DNA from: Egaibacter sp046050465
Lineage (GTDB): Bacteria; Pseudomonadota; Gammaproteobacteria; Burkholderiales; Burkholderiaceae_C
Assembly (NCBI GenBank): GCA_046050465.1
Contig: JBJOPS010000028.1
Location: forward strand, 1 to 64,000
Length of the DNA: 64,000 bases
Reading direction: 5' to 3'
Of the stretch, positions 42,486 to 51,393 are shown in pieces. The notes beneath the pieces are model-generated. The model was not told the origin of the DNA. It saw only the letters and a program-made list of their open reading frames with translations, and made no database searches. How positions within the stretch are numbered: position 1 is the first letter of the stretch; the number at the start of each line of letters is the position of its first letter. A program made the position numbers and the translations under genes.

Positions 42486-43262
42486 ATGCGGATTGACCAG
42501 CTCCTGGTCCACCGCCAGCTTGCCAGCACCCGTTCTCAGGCCCAGCGCCTGATTGCGGATGGTGTGCAGTGGCTCAGTGGTGATGTGTGGAAGCGCGTCG
42601 TCAAGAATGGCGATGAGGTGCCCGAATCAGCCAACATCCGCCTGCTGGATGATTCGCAAGCCCGATATGTCTCGCGCGGCGGCCTGAAACTCGAAGGGGC
42701 ATTGAAAACCATTGGCCTGGATGTCACGGGTCTTCACTGTCTGGACGTGGGTCAGTCTACCGGCGGTTTTACCGACTGTCTGCTTCAGCGGGGGGCTGCT
42801 CAGGTGGTAGGGGTGGACGTAGGTCAGGGCCAACTGCATCCGCAGCTGCGCGAGGACGAGCGGGTGTTGTGCATCGAGAAAGTCAACGCCAGATCGTTGA
42901 ATGCTACTGAATTAATAGCTGCTTATGCACAATCGACGAGGGCCAAAGGCCGATTTGGCACTGAATTTGACCTGACTGCGGGTGATTTGTCTTTCATATC
43001 GCAAACGCTGGTTCTGCCGGCCATCGTGCCTTTGCTCAAGCCAGGCGGCTCGATGCTGATTCTGGTCAAGCCGCAGTTCGAACTGCAGCCCGGTCAGGTT
43101 GGCAAGGGCGGAATTGTGACGGACCCGTCCATGTACGCCGTTGTTGAAGAGCGCGTTCGCGGGGCACACACCTCACTGGGCTTGAAAGTTCAAGCCTGGT
43201 TCGAATCGCCCGTTAAGGGAGGCGATGGCAACCGTGAATTTTTTATTTTTTCAAGCAAATAA
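42486..43262 (+). CDS. tlyA: TlyA family rRNA methyltransferase / haemolysin A-like
   Basis: A 258-residue protein with an N-terminal S4 RNA-binding domain (MRIDQLLVHRQLASTRSQAQRLI) and a FtsJ-type methyltransferase domain (YVSRGGLKLEGAL, DVGQSTGGFTDCLLQRGA, GDLSFISQTLVLP, LVKPQFEL). TlyA proteins methylate ribose in 16S and 23S rRNA. Between residues about 138 and 158 the sequence NATELIAAYAQSTRAKGRFGTEF replaces the usual short loop; it is encoded by repeat A. It lies between ahcY and metF. Confidence 0.92.
   Translation: MRIDQLLVHRQLASTRSQAQRLIADGVQWLSGDVWKRVVKNGDEVPESANIRLLDDSQARYVSRGGLKLEGALKTIGLDVTGLHCLDVGQSTGGFTDCLLQRGAAQVVGVDVGQGQLHPQLREDERVLCIEKVNARSLNATELIAAYAQSTRAKGRFGTEFDLTAGDLSFISQTLVLPAIVPLLKPGGSMLILVKPQFELQPGQVGKGGIVTDPSMYAVVEERVRGAHTSLGLKVQAWFESPVKGGDGNREFFIFSSK
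42901..42962 (-). repeat. Dispersed repeat family A, copy inside tlyA
   Basis: Plus strand reads ATGCTACTGAATTAATAGC, TGCTTATGCACAATCGACGAGGGCC, so the element runs on the minus strand, antisense to tlyA. The encoded AYAQSTRAKG is a degenerate form of the AYSTRAEG peptide, in the same frame. Confidence 0.75.
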
Positions 43263-43277
43263 CAACTGGGGACAGCC

Positions 43278-44129
43278 ATGTCGCTTTCATCCAAATTGCC
43301 AGTCAGTCTGGAATTCTTTCCGAGCAAAACCGCGGAAGGCGCCGAGAAGATTCGTGCCATGCGCAAAGATCTGTATGTCCTTCAGCCCGAGTTCTGCTCG
43401 GTCACCTACGGGGCAGGGGGTTCTACGCAACAAGGCACATTTGGTGCAGTCGCCGAGATTTTGTCCGAAGGTGTAGTCGCCGCAGCGCATTTTTCATGTG
43501 TGGGGGCCACCAAAGCGTCGGTTAAAGCCGAGCTGGACACCCTCATGGGCATGGGAGTCAAACGACTGGTCGCGCTGCGGGGCGACATGCCCAGCGTTTA
43601 CGGATCGCAAGGGGAGTTTCGCCACGCCTGTGACTTGGTGGAGTTCATCCGCGACGAGACCGGCGACCACTTCTTTCTGGAAGTGGCCGCTTATCCGGAG
43701 ACCCACCCCAGAGCACGCAGCCCGGAACACGATCTGCACGCGTTTGCGATGAAGGTGAAAAGTGGTGCAAATTCGGCCATTACGCAGTATTTTTACAACC
43801 CGGACGCCTACTTCCGCTTCGTGGACGATGCCAGAAAGATGGGCGTGAACGTCCCGATCATTCCGGGCATCATGCCTATAACCAACTCATCCCAGCTCAT
43901 GCGGTTTTCCGACATGTGTGGCGCAGAGATTCCGCGCTGGATCCGCTTGCGGCTGCAGGCTTTCAAGGAAGATACGGCTTCCATCCGGGCGTTTGGGCTG
44001 GATGTGGTGACCCAAATGTGTGAAGCACTCAAGGAGGGCGGGGTATCTTCATTGCACTTTTACACCATGAACCAAAGTGCACCTACACTGGAGATATGCC
44101 GCCGTTTGGGGCTTGATCCAAGCCGGTAA
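43278..44129 (+). CDS. metF: Methylenetetrahydrofolate reductase
   Basis: A 283-residue FAD-dependent TIM barrel that makes 5-methyltetrahydrofolate for methionine synthesis. Motifs are SLEFFPSKTAEGAEKI, FCSVTYGAGGSTQ, SCVGATKASVKAEL, LVALRGDMPSVYG, KSGANSAITQYFYNPDAYFRF and IIPGIMPITN. It lies 15 bases after tlyA and completes the methyl cycle with ahcY; the operon would be under the same SAH riboswitch if cotranscribed. Confidence 0.97.
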   Translation: MSLSSKLPVSLEFFPSKTAEGAEKIRAMRKDLYVLQPEFCSVTYGAGGSTQQGTFGAVAEILSEGVVAAAHFSCVGATKASVKAELDTLMGMGVKRLVALRGDMPSVYGSQGEFRHACDLVEFIRDETGDHFFLEVAAYPETHPRARSPEHDLHAFAMKVKSGANSAITQYFYNPDAYFRFVDDARKMGVNVPIIPGIMPITNSSQLMRFSDMCGAEIPRWIRLRLQAFKEDTASIRAFGLDVVTQMCEALKEGGVSSLHFYTMNQSAPTLEICRRLGLDPSR

Positions 44130-44187
44130 AACAGCCTTATACATGCATTTTGACAATCTCTGCTGACCCCGCGGGCCAATCTTGACG

Positions 44188-44487
44188 ATGCTTTACAAGT
44201 TCAAATCCAAAGCTGCCGGTGACCTGATCATGCTGGAGCCCACCGGGCGACGGATACTGGAGATTGTGGGCAAGGCGCCTGAGTCCAAGGGCATTATTTT
44301 GGCGCAGGACATGCCGTGCGCCATTACCGCACTGCAGTTCGCCATCAATAAAGAGGAAGCCGAACAGACAGAAGGCAGAGCTGAAGCACAGTTTGAAACC
44401 ACCTCACTGCGACACAGGGCCGCGCCGTTTATCGAGATGCTCAGGCGCTGCCACAAGGCAGGCAATGAGGTAGTCTGGGGCGTTTAA
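44188..44487 (+). CDS. DUF1840 family protein
   Basis: A 99-residue protein beginning MLYKFKSKAAGDLIMLEPTGRRILEIVGK, typical of DUF1840, a betaproteobacterial family of unknown function. A central acidic segment (NKEEAEQTEGRAEAQ) and RRAAPFIEML-like ending (HRAAPFIEMLRRCHKAG) follow. ATG 44188 is preferred over TTG 44182. It follows metF by 58 bases and is convergent with tctC. Confidence 0.88.
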   Translation: MLYKFKSKAAGDLIMLEPTGRRILEIVGKAPESKGIILAQDMPCAITALQFAINKEEAEQTEGRAEAQFETTSLRHRAAPFIEMLRRCHKAGNEVVWGV

Positions 44488-44515
44488 GGGACTTTGGAGA
44501 TCTTTTTGCGTCCAT

Positions 44516-44549
44516 AAAAAAGCCCGCCAGCGATCGCGCCTGGCGGGCC
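44516..44549 (-). terminator. Rho-independent terminator, strongest for tctC
   Basis: GCCCGCCAG and CTGGCGGGC form a perfect nine-base stem with a nine-base loop. On the minus strand it is followed by TTTTTT (44521-44516), downstream of the tctC stop at 44580. On the plus strand only CTTT follows, so it may weakly serve the DUF1840 gene as well. Confidence 0.85.
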
Positions 44550-44579
44550 TTTGAGATGGCTTGCGAAACGCTTGGCCGC

Positions 44580-45566
44580 TTAGTCAGCAAACTGCTTGGC
44601 AGCTTCAATCACCGGCTTGAGCTTGGCAATTTCACCGGCGACAAAAGCCTTGTGTGCAGCGGGCTCCATACGATTGTCACTCACTACCACGGCACCCAGA
44701 TCATCTTGTTTTTTCATGAAATCAGGGTCTTTCAGCGCCAGTTTAAGTGCGTCGTTAATCTTCTTGAGCACTGCGGGCGGCGTGCCTTTGGGTGCATACA
44801 GACCATGCCAGATCGTCAAATCAAAGCCCTTCAGCCCCATTTCTTGCAGGGTTGGGTAATCTTTGAGCAGCTTGTGCCTGGACAGTGGCTTGGCGGTGGT
44901 GACCGCGAAGGCCTTGACACGGCCAGAAGCGATCTGCTGGGTGGTATTGGTGGTCTGGTCACACATCAGGTCAACCTGGCCACCAAGCAGCGCATTCATG
45001 GCCGGGGCCGTACCGCCGTAAGGAATGGTGGTCATGGCTTCACTGGCCTTGATGGCCGACTGCCACATCAGGCCACACAAATGAGAGGCTGAACCCAGAC
45101 CGGCGTGGGCGATGTTCAACTTGCCCGCATTGGCACGAATGTAGTTTTCAAAGTCACGATAGGTATTGGCCGGCAGTTGTGGCTTGCCGATAAGCGTCAT
45201 CGGCACCTCGTTGACCAGACCCAGGAACTCAAAATCTTCCAGCGGTTTGTACTGGATCTTTTTGTACAGGGCTGGCGTTGCGGCCATGCCGATATGGAAC
45301 AACAGCAGGGTGTGGCCGTCCGGATTGGCCCGGGCCACCTTGGTTGCGCCAATGGTGCCGCCCGCGCCAGCTGTGTTTTCCACCACGAAGTTGGCACCGC
45401 CACCCATGGTTTTGCGCATGGTTTCGCCCAATTGGCGTGCCACGAGATCGGTTGGACCGCCGGCTGCAAAAGGCACCACGATGGTGATGGGCTTGGAGCC
45501 GGGGTAGTCTTGCGCCTGGGCAAACAGGGAAACTGCCGCTGCGGCAATAACCAGTAGTCGTTTCAT
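44580..45566 (-). CDS. Tripartite tricarboxylate transporter binding protein (TctC/Bug family)
   Basis: A 328-residue periplasmic protein with signal peptide MKRLLVIAAAAVSLFAQAQ. The mature N-terminus DYPGSKPITIVVPFAAGGPTDLVARQL and VENTAGAGGTIGATKVARANPDGHTLL are the Bug-family hallmarks. Ligands of this large family range from citrate to aromatic acids and nicotinate. ATG 45566 with GGAG eight bases upstream is preferred to GTG 45575. No tctA/tctB genes are adjacent, as is common for orphan Bug proteins. It sits just downstream of the PaaK-like gene on the same strand. Confidence 0.92.
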   Translation of the reverse strand: MKRLLVIAAAAVSLFAQAQDYPGSKPITIVVPFAAGGPTDLVARQLGETMRKTMGGGANFVVENTAGAGGTIGATKVARANPDGHTLLLFHIGMAATPALYKKIQYKPLEDFEFLGLVNEVPMTLIGKPQLPANTYRDFENYIRANAGKLNIAHAGLGSASHLCGLMWQSAIKASEAMTTIPYGGTAPAMNALLGGQVDLMCDQTTNTTQQIASGRVKAFAVTTAKPLSRHKLLKDYPTLQEMGLKGFDLTIWHGLYAPKGTPPAVLKKINDALKLALKDPDFMKKQDDLGAVVVSDNRMEPAAHKAFVAGEIAKLKPVIEAAKQFAD

Positions 45567-45637
45567 ATCAATCACTCCAGAAAAAGGATGTTGACAGTCT
45601 AAAGCTACAAATTCACGTTTCCATCGCGGAAACTACT

Positions 45638-45656
45638 TAGCGGGAAACCCCCTACA
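45638..45656. promoter_or_regulatory. TGTAGGGGG-TTTCCCGCTA motif upstream of tctC
   Basis: On the minus strand TGTAGGGGGTTTCCCGCTA lies about 70 bases before the tctC start. A second half-site AGTTTCCGCGATGG follows. It resembles the motifs at 35352, 37534 and 54260. Confidence 0.4.
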
Positions 45657-45670
45657 AATCCCTGTCAACG

Positions 45671-46930
45671 TTATTTGTAGCTGCGCGCGTCTTCAATCAC
45701 TTTGCCGTCGTTGGGCAGGCTGCCTGGCACCACAAGCTCCACGTCACCCCGCAGTTTGGTGATGTCGCGGATGGCCTCGCCAATTTTGACGGCCAGCGCG
45801 TCAGGGCCGCTGCAGGCGGTTTCCACCTTCAAGGTCATGGCGTCGTTGGCCATTTCGCCGGTAACAACCAGCCGTGCCTTCGTGATTTCCGGAAAGCGTT
45901 TGGCGATGGTAGCCACCTGACCGGGGTGCACAAACATGCCCCTGATTTTGGTGGTCTGGTCCGCCCGGCCCATCCAGCCCTTGATGCGGGTGTTGGTGCG
46001 GCCGGTGGGGCAGTTGCCTGACAACACCGCCGACAAGTCGCCCGTGCCAAAGCGGATCAAGGGGTAGTCCGGGTTCAGGCTGGTTACAACCAGTTCGCCC
46101 ACTTCGCCCTCGGGCACAGGGTCACCGGTGCCAGAACGGACGATTTCAACAATCACACCTTCGTCCAGCACCAGGCCTTCGCGTGCAGCCGTTTCATAGG
46201 CGATCAGGCCCAGATCGGCCGTGGCGTAGCACTGATACGCATGAACGCCGTGTGCGGTGAACCAGTCGCGCAGGGAAGGAGGGAAAGCCTCGCCGCCCAT
46301 CATGGCTTTCTTCACACTGGGCAGCGCCACACCCATGTCGGCCGCTTTTTCCAAAATGATTTTGAGGAAACTGGGGGTGCCGATGTAGCCTGCTGGCCGC
46401 AATTCGGCCATGGCTTGCACCTGCTGCTCAGTCTGGCCCGTGCCGCCGGCAAACACGCTGCAGCCCAGTGCGTGGGCGCCGGTTTCCATCATCGAGCCGG
46501 CGGGCACAAAGTGGTAGCTGAAGCAGTTGTGGATCAGCTCACCCGGCCTGAAGCCCGCGGCAAAGATCGCCCGCGCCATGCGCCAGTAGTCCTTGCCCAC
46601 GCCTTCAGGCTCATAAATAGGACCGGGGCTGGCAAACACGCGGGGCATGGCGGCGCCGAAGCCCATGGTGCTGAAGCCGCCAAATACGTTGCTGGCATCC
46701 TGAGCACGCGCCTGCTGCTGAAGCGCCAGCAATTCGTGCTTGCGGGTAACGGGCAGGCGGGCCAGCGCGGCGCGGTCCCGCACGCTGGTGGCGTCCACCC
46801 CCTGCAAAATGCTGGCAAACGCCGAGGAGCAGGTCTGCGCATGGGCCACCTGACCCGGCAATGCGGCCATCAACGCGGCCTCGCGGGCTTGCGGGGAACG
46901 GGCTTCCAATAGATCGAAAAAATCACTCAC
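45671..46930 (-). CDS. Phenylacetate-CoA ligase family protein (PaaK-like)
   Basis: A 419-residue AMP-forming ligase of the short PaaK type. Visible motifs include FGGFSTMGFGAAMPRVF in place of the usual Gly/Ser/Thr loop, GGEAFPPSLRDWF, YATADLGLIAYE, PLIRFGTGDLSAVL and MFVHPGQVATI. It activates an aromatic acid as its CoA thioester; phenylacetate or benzoate analogues are likely but unproven. GTG 46930 was chosen because GAGGA lies seven bases upstream. It is the last gene of the Liv-type transporter operon. Confidence 0.85.
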   Translation of the reverse strand: MSDFFDLLEARSPQAREAALMAALPGQVAHAQTCSSAFASILQGVDATSVRDRAALARLPVTRKHELLALQQQARAQDASNVFGGFSTMGFGAAMPRVFASPGPIYEPEGVGKDYWRMARAIFAAGFRPGELIHNCFSYHFVPAGSMMETGAHALGCSVFAGGTGQTEQQVQAMAELRPAGYIGTPSFLKIILEKAADMGVALPSVKKAMMGGEAFPPSLRDWFTAHGVHAYQCYATADLGLIAYETAAREGLVLDEGVIVEIVRSGTGDPVPEGEVGELVVTSLNPDYPLIRFGTGDLSAVLSGNCPTGRTNTRIKGWMGRADQTTKIRGMFVHPGQVATIAKRFPEITKARLVVTGEMANDAMTLKVETACSGPDALAVKIGEAIRDITKLRGDVELVVPGSLPNDGKVIEDARSYK

Positions 46931-46984
46931 AAACACGTCCTCATTGTTGGAGCGGCAATGCGTAGCAAGCCGCTGTTCCAGAAA

Positions 46985-47069
46985 CACCGTGGAACCGGCT
47001 TTGCCGGGCCACTGGTGTTGCCCCCTGCAAGGGGGAAAGCGGCCACACGAAGTGGGCAAGCCGGGGGGT
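46985..47069. repeat. Dispersed repeat family B, intergenic copy between livF and the PaaK-like gene
   Basis: On the minus strand: CTTGCCCACTTCGTGTGGCC, GCTTTCCCCCTTGCAGGGGGC, then a GCC-rich tail. It fills the gap between the livF stop and the ribosome-binding site of the PaaK-like gene. It is related to the copy at 13126-13209. Confidence 0.7.
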
Positions 47070-47071
47070 AT

Positions 47072-47881
47072 TCATGCCAGCCAGCGCTTGCGCCGCTTGT
47101 AGCTCTTTACATCCCTGAAGCTCTTGCGCTCGCCACCGCCAACGCCGAGGTAAAACTCCTTGACGTCTTCGTTGTTGCGCAAGTCAGCCGCTGCGCCGTC
47201 CATCACCACACGGCCGCTTTCCATGATGTAGCCGTAGTCGGAATACTGCAGCGCCATGTTGGTGTTTTGCTCAGCCAGCAGGAAGGTCACTTTTTCCTTG
47301 TCGTTCAGGTCTTTGACGATGTTGAACACCTCTTCAACGATCTGGGGCGCCAGCCCCATGCTGGGCTCGTCCAGCAGCACCATGCTGGGGTTGGCCATCA
47401 GCGCACGGCCAATGGCACACATCTGCTGCTCGCCGCCCGAGGTGTAGGCCGCCTGGCTGGTGCGGCGTGTTTTGAGGCGAGGGAAATAGTTGTAGACCTT
47501 CTCCAGATTGCGTGCAATCTCGGCCTTGTCTTTACGGGTGTAAGAACCCGTCATCAGGTTTTCTTCAATGGTGAGGTGGGCAAAACAGTGCCTCCCTTCC
47601 ATCACCTGCACCACACCACGCTGCACCAGATCGGCGGGCGACAGGTTTTCGATGCGCTCGCCTCGCAGCTCGATACTGCCCTTGGTAACTTCGCCCCGCT
47701 CACCCCGCAGCAGGTTGGAAATGGCGCGCAGCGTGGTGGTTTTGCCGGCACCATTGCCGCCCAGAATGGCCACAATCTTGCCCTGCGGCACCTGCAGCGA
47801 GACGCCCTTGAGCACCAGAATGACATGGTTATAAATAACCTCGATGCCGTTGACGTTGAGAACGATGTTGTTGGGTTCCAT
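47072..47881 (-). CDS. livF: Branched-chain-type ABC transporter ATP-binding protein LivF
   Basis: A 269-residue ATPase of the HAAT family: Walker A GGNGAGKTT, Q-loop VMEGRHCFAHLT, signature YTSGGEQQMCAIGRAL, Walker B MVLLDEPSMGLAP, and a switch in LAEQNTNMAL. The start ATG 47881 gives MEPNNIVLNVNGIEV. It ends in a basic tail (SYKRRKRWLA). With two CoA ligases in the operon, the transporter probably imports an aromatic acid rather than leucine; this is inference from context. Confidence 0.92.
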   Translation of the reverse strand: MEPNNIVLNVNGIEVIYNHVILVLKGVSLQVPQGKIVAILGGNGAGKTTTLRAISNLLRGERGEVTKGSIELRGERIENLSPADLVQRGVVQVMEGRHCFAHLTIEENLMTGSYTRKDKAEIARNLEKVYNYFPRLKTRRTSQAAYTSGGEQQMCAIGRALMANPSMVLLDEPSMGLAPQIVEEVFNIVKDLNDKEKVTFLLAEQNTNMALQYSDYGYIMESGRVVMDGAAADLRNNEDVKEFYLGVGGGERKSFRDVKSYKRRKRWLA

Positions 47882-47940
47882 GGTTTTACCTTTTGACCAA
47901 TCGGCAAGGCAGTGCGTTGTTTGAAGTCGCGCAGCCCTGT

Positions 47941-47971
47941 CGATTGGTGGCTCGAATTGAGCCACCAATCG
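47941..47971. other. Intercistronic hairpin between livK and livF
   Basis: CGATTGGTGGCTC (47941-47953) and GAGCCACCAATCG (47959-47971) form a perfect 13-base stem with loop GAATT. No T-tract follows in the minus direction. Such hairpins after a binding-protein gene often protect the upstream mRNA and raise binding-protein output; that role is inferred. Confidence 0.7.
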
Positions 47972-47982
47972 ATCAGTTCACA

Positions 47983-49299
47983 TCAAGACTGGCAATCAGC
48001 CCCACTGCGACGTGTCAGCTTTTTCTCGGCAGCGTATTTGTCTGCTGCAGCCTTGACCATCGGTTTGATGATCTGCTCATCGCCTTGCAGCCAGTCGGAG
48101 GCCCATTCAAATTTGCTGCCGTCCCAGGTGTGCACGCGCGCGAATGAAGCGCCCATGTGATCCTGGCAGCTGGTCGAGATAGGCCGCATAACGCCCTTGA
48201 AACCCAGCGCATCCAGCTTGGCTTGCGTCAGATTCAGGTTTTCGTAGCCCCAGCGCGCCTTCTCAGCACTAACAATTTTCCCCTTGCCGAATCGTTCCTG
48301 CGCGGCACGCACACCTTCAATCGCGAACATGGCTGCCTGCAAGCCGCGCATGTAAAGCACCTGACCCACTTCTTCCTTGGGGCCTGTTCCCAGGTTCTTC
48401 CCATGAACCTTGGCCAGAATTTCCTTGACTACCGCGGAGCCAGGCTCGGCACCGTGCTGCATCATGATGGCGTTGTAGCCTTTGGCGCCAGCACCGACGT
48501 CCTTTACATCAGGTTCAGCACCGGCCCACCACACGCCATACATCTTTTCACGCGGATAGCCAGTAGCCTGAGCTTCCTTGAGTGCGGTGGAGTTCATCAC
48601 ACCCCAACCCCAGTTGAGCACATAGTCCGGACGGTTCTGGCGAATTTGCAGCCAGGTAGCTTTCTGCTCCACGCCAGGGTGCGTTACAGGCAGCAAGCTG
48701 AGCTGAAAGCCGTGCATGGCGGCACGCTCTTGCAGCAGGGGAATGGGCTCTTTGCCAAACGGGCTGTCGTGATAAACCAGCGCAATTTTTTTGCCCTTGA
48801 GTTTGTCAAAGCCACCTTCTTTTTTGGCAATATGCTGAATGAGTGTGTCGGCAGCCACCCAGTAGGTGCCCGAAAGCGGGAAGTTCCACTTGAACACGCC
48901 ACCGTCTGCCGACTCGCTGCGGCCATAGCCAGCCGTGATCAGGGGAATCTTGTCACCGGGCGCCTTTTCGGTCAGCGCGAAGGTGATGCCGGTAGACAAC
49001 GGCTGGAACACGGTAGCACCGCCATTCTTGCCTTTCAGGCGCTCGTAACATTCCACGCCACGATCAGTTGCGTAGCCGGTTTCGCACTCTTCAAACGAAA
49101 CTTTGACCCCGTTAATGCCACCCCTGGCATTGGTGAGCTTGAGGTAGTCCACATAGCCATTGGCAAATGGAACGCCGTTGGGGGCGTAAGCGCCCGTGCG
49201 GTAAACAAGCACGGGGAAAAACTGCTCCTTGGCCTGTGCAAATGCCGTGACTCCCACGGCGGCCAAGCAGGTAGCTAAAGCAAGGTTGCGTAGTTTCAT
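47983..49299 (-). CDS. Liv-type ABC transporter substrate-binding protein
   Basis: A 438-residue periplasmic binding protein with signal peptide MKLRNLALATCLAAVGVTAFAQA. The mature protein has YRTGAYAPNGVPFANGYVDYLKLTNARGGINGVKV, typical of aromatic-acid and amide-binding HAAT members, and two cysteines (CETG, VECYERL). It is followed by a strong hairpin and livF. The ligand is likely an aromatic carboxylate, judged from the flanking CoA ligases. Confidence 0.9.
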   Translation of the reverse strand: MKLRNLALATCLAAVGVTAFAQAKEQFFPVLVYRTGAYAPNGVPFANGYVDYLKLTNARGGINGVKVSFEECETGYATDRGVECYERLKGKNGGATVFQPLSTGITFALTEKAPGDKIPLITAGYGRSESADGGVFKWNFPLSGTYWVAADTLIQHIAKKEGGFDKLKGKKIALVYHDSPFGKEPIPLLQERAAMHGFQLSLLPVTHPGVEQKATWLQIRQNRPDYVLNWGWGVMNSTALKEAQATGYPREKMYGVWWAGAEPDVKDVGAGAKGYNAIMMQHGAEPGSAVVKEILAKVHGKNLGTGPKEEVGQVLYMRGLQAAMFAIEGVRAAQERFGKGKIVSAEKARWGYENLNLTQAKLDALGFKGVMRPISTSCQDHMGASFARVHTWDGSKFEWASDWLQGDEQIIKPMVKAAADKYAAEKKLTRRSGADCQS

Positions 49300-49363
49300 A
49301 ACGTCGTCTCCTGGTTGTATGGCACGGTTGCGTGCCGGGTTGCTTGAATGAAGCTGCTTTCAA

Positions 49364-50440
49364 TCAATGAGGGAACGGCCACAGGCGCAGCTTTTGCTTG
49401 CCTATTGACCACAATTTCGCGAGCCCATGGGGTTCCACAATCAGGAACCAGACAATGAGTGCTCCAAACACCATGAATTCGGTGTGGGAAATCAGCGCCG
49501 TGGAAATCTCCACGCCAACCAGGGCACCCAGTGCGGGAAGGAACTGATTCAGGAAAATGGGAAGTACCACGATAAACGCGGCCCCAAAGAAACTGCCCAT
49601 GATGGAGCCCATGCCACCAATGATCACCATGAACAACAGCTGAAATGACCGGTCTATGGAAAATGCAGCAGGCTCCCATGAACCCAGATGCACAAAACCC
49701 CATAACGCGCCGGCCACACCAACAACAAATGAGCTGACGGCAAACGCACTGAGCTTGGCGTACATCGGCCGGATGCCAATGACAGCGGCAGCCACGTCCA
49801 TATCGCGAATCGCCATCCACTCACGGCCAATGGCCGAGCGCACCAGATTTTTGGCCATCAGCGCGAACACCACCAGGAAAGCCAGGCAAAACAGATACTT
49901 CTGCAGCGGCGTTTCGATAGGCAAGCCAAACACCTGCAAGTTGGATACCGATACCGAGCCCGAGGCATTGTTGTTGGTAAACCAGCCAATGCGCAGAAAG
50001 GCCCAATCGCAGAAAAACTGCGCAGCGAGTGTCGCCACCGCCAGATACAGCCCCTTGACGCGCAGGCTCGGGATGCCGAAGAATATGCCGACCAGGGTGG
50101 CAAAGACACCACCTGAAAGCAGTGCGAGTATCAGTGGCATGCCGTCAACACGAATATAGGTGTTGTACGCCATGTAGGCCCCCACAGCCATAAAGGCACC
50201 AGACCCCAGCGAGATCTGCCCACAGTAACCCACCAGTATGTTCACGCCCAAAGCGGCAAGAGCGAGGATCAGGAACGGGATCAGGATGGCACGGAACATG
50301 TACTCATCCGCCAGAAGTGGGACTCCAGCGAATGCAAAGGCGATGAGTCCCAGAATGACCCAGCGATCCTGCGTGATTGGGAAAATCTGCTGATCAGCAG
50401 CGTACGAGGTTTTGAATTGACCGTTTTCTCTGTAAAACAT
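49364..50440 (-). CDS. livM: Liv-type ABC transporter permease LivM
   Basis: A 358-residue permease with about ten helices. The LivM marks are ILALAALGVNILVGYCGQISLGSGAFMAVGAYMAYN, GIPSLRVKGLYLAVATLAAQFF, REWMAIRDMDVAAAVIGI and IGGMGSIMGSFFGAAFIVVLP. It follows livH by 11 bases and pairs with it as the transmembrane channel. Confidence 0.94.
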   Translation of the reverse strand: MFYRENGQFKTSYAADQQIFPITQDRWVILGLIAFAFAGVPLLADEYMFRAILIPFLILALAALGVNILVGYCGQISLGSGAFMAVGAYMAYNTYIRVDGMPLILALLSGGVFATLVGIFFGIPSLRVKGLYLAVATLAAQFFCDWAFLRIGWFTNNNASGSVSVSNLQVFGLPIETPLQKYLFCLAFLVVFALMAKNLVRSAIGREWMAIRDMDVAAAVIGIRPMYAKLSAFAVSSFVVGVAGALWGFVHLGSWEPAAFSIDRSFQLLFMVIIGGMGSIMGSFFGAAFIVVLPIFLNQFLPALGALVGVEISTALISHTEFMVFGALIVWFLIVEPHGLAKLWSIGKQKLRLWPFPH

Positions 50441-50451
50441 GAAGAGTTTCC

Positions 50452-51381
50452 TTAGACGCGGTCAATGATTTTTTCGCCAAAAAGGCCTTGCGGACGGAAA
50501 AGCAGAAACACCAGCGCGAGTACATACGCAAACCAGATTTCGATTCCGCCCCCGACAAACGGCCCGAGGTACACCTCCGACAGCTTTTCCCCGACGCCGA
50601 TGATGAGCCCGCCAATGATGGCGCCGGGCACCGACGTAAGACCACCGAGAATGATGACGGGCAAGGCACGCAGCGCTACCGTAGTTAGCGAAAACTGCAC
50701 GCCCAGCTTTGAGCCCCAGATGATCCCGGCCACCAGCGCGGTAATGCCGGCAACAAACCAGACAATGACCCAGATACGGTTGAGCGGAATTCCGATGGAC
50801 TGCGCAGCCTGGTGGTCATCCGCCACCGCCCGCAATGCACGGCCCGTACTGGTTTTCTGAAAGAACAACGACAAAACAGCAACCAGAATGGCGGCCACGC
50901 ACGCAGCGTACACATCTTCCATGTTGATCAAAACGCCGCCCTCAAACAGGCCTTCAAACAAAAATACCGGCTCCTTGGGCATGCCGACGTCGATTTTGTA
51001 GATATCGCTGCCGAAGATGGTTTGTCCCATACCGTCCAGAAAGTAGGTAATGCCCAGCGTAGCCATCAGGAGCGTTACGCCCTCCTGATTGACGAGATGC
51101 CGAAGTACCAGCCTCTCAATCAGCCACGCCAGAAGGAACATGAGCACCGCTGCCAGCATGAAGGCCAGAAGATTGCCGACGAACTTGCTTTCAAGCCCCA
51201 GCCAGCCCGGAATCCACTCGGAAAAACGGGCCATGGCCAGTGCGGCAAACAGCACCATCGCGCCCTGTGCAAAGTTGAACACCCCTGAGGCCTTGAAGAT
51301 CAATACAAAGCCCAGTGCTACCAGCGAATACAGCATGCCTGCCATGAGGCCGCCGAACAGAGTTTCCAGAAAAAATGCCAT
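50452..51381 (-). CDS. livH: Liv-type ABC transporter permease LivH
   Basis: A 309-residue permease with about eight helices. Typical stretches are LYSLVALGFVLIFKASGVFNFAQGAMVLFAALAMARF, GRALRAVADDHQAAQSIGIPLNRI and LPVIILGGLTSVPGAIIGGLIIGVGEKLSE. It starts 12 bases after livG. It forms the channel with LivM. Confidence 0.94.
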   Translation of the reverse strand: MAFFLETLFGGLMAGMLYSLVALGFVLIFKASGVFNFAQGAMVLFAALAMARFSEWIPGWLGLESKFVGNLLAFMLAAVLMFLLAWLIERLVLRHLVNQEGVTLLMATLGITYFLDGMGQTIFGSDIYKIDVGMPKEPVFLFEGLFEGGVLINMEDVYAACVAAILVAVLSLFFQKTSTGRALRAVADDHQAAQSIGIPLNRIWVIVWFVAGITALVAGIIWGSKLGVQFSLTTVALRALPVIILGGLTSVPGAIIGGLIIGVGEKLSEVYLGPFVGGGIEIWFAYVLALVFLLFRPQGLFGEKIIDRV

Positions 51382-51393
51382 GATGCTTAGTCC

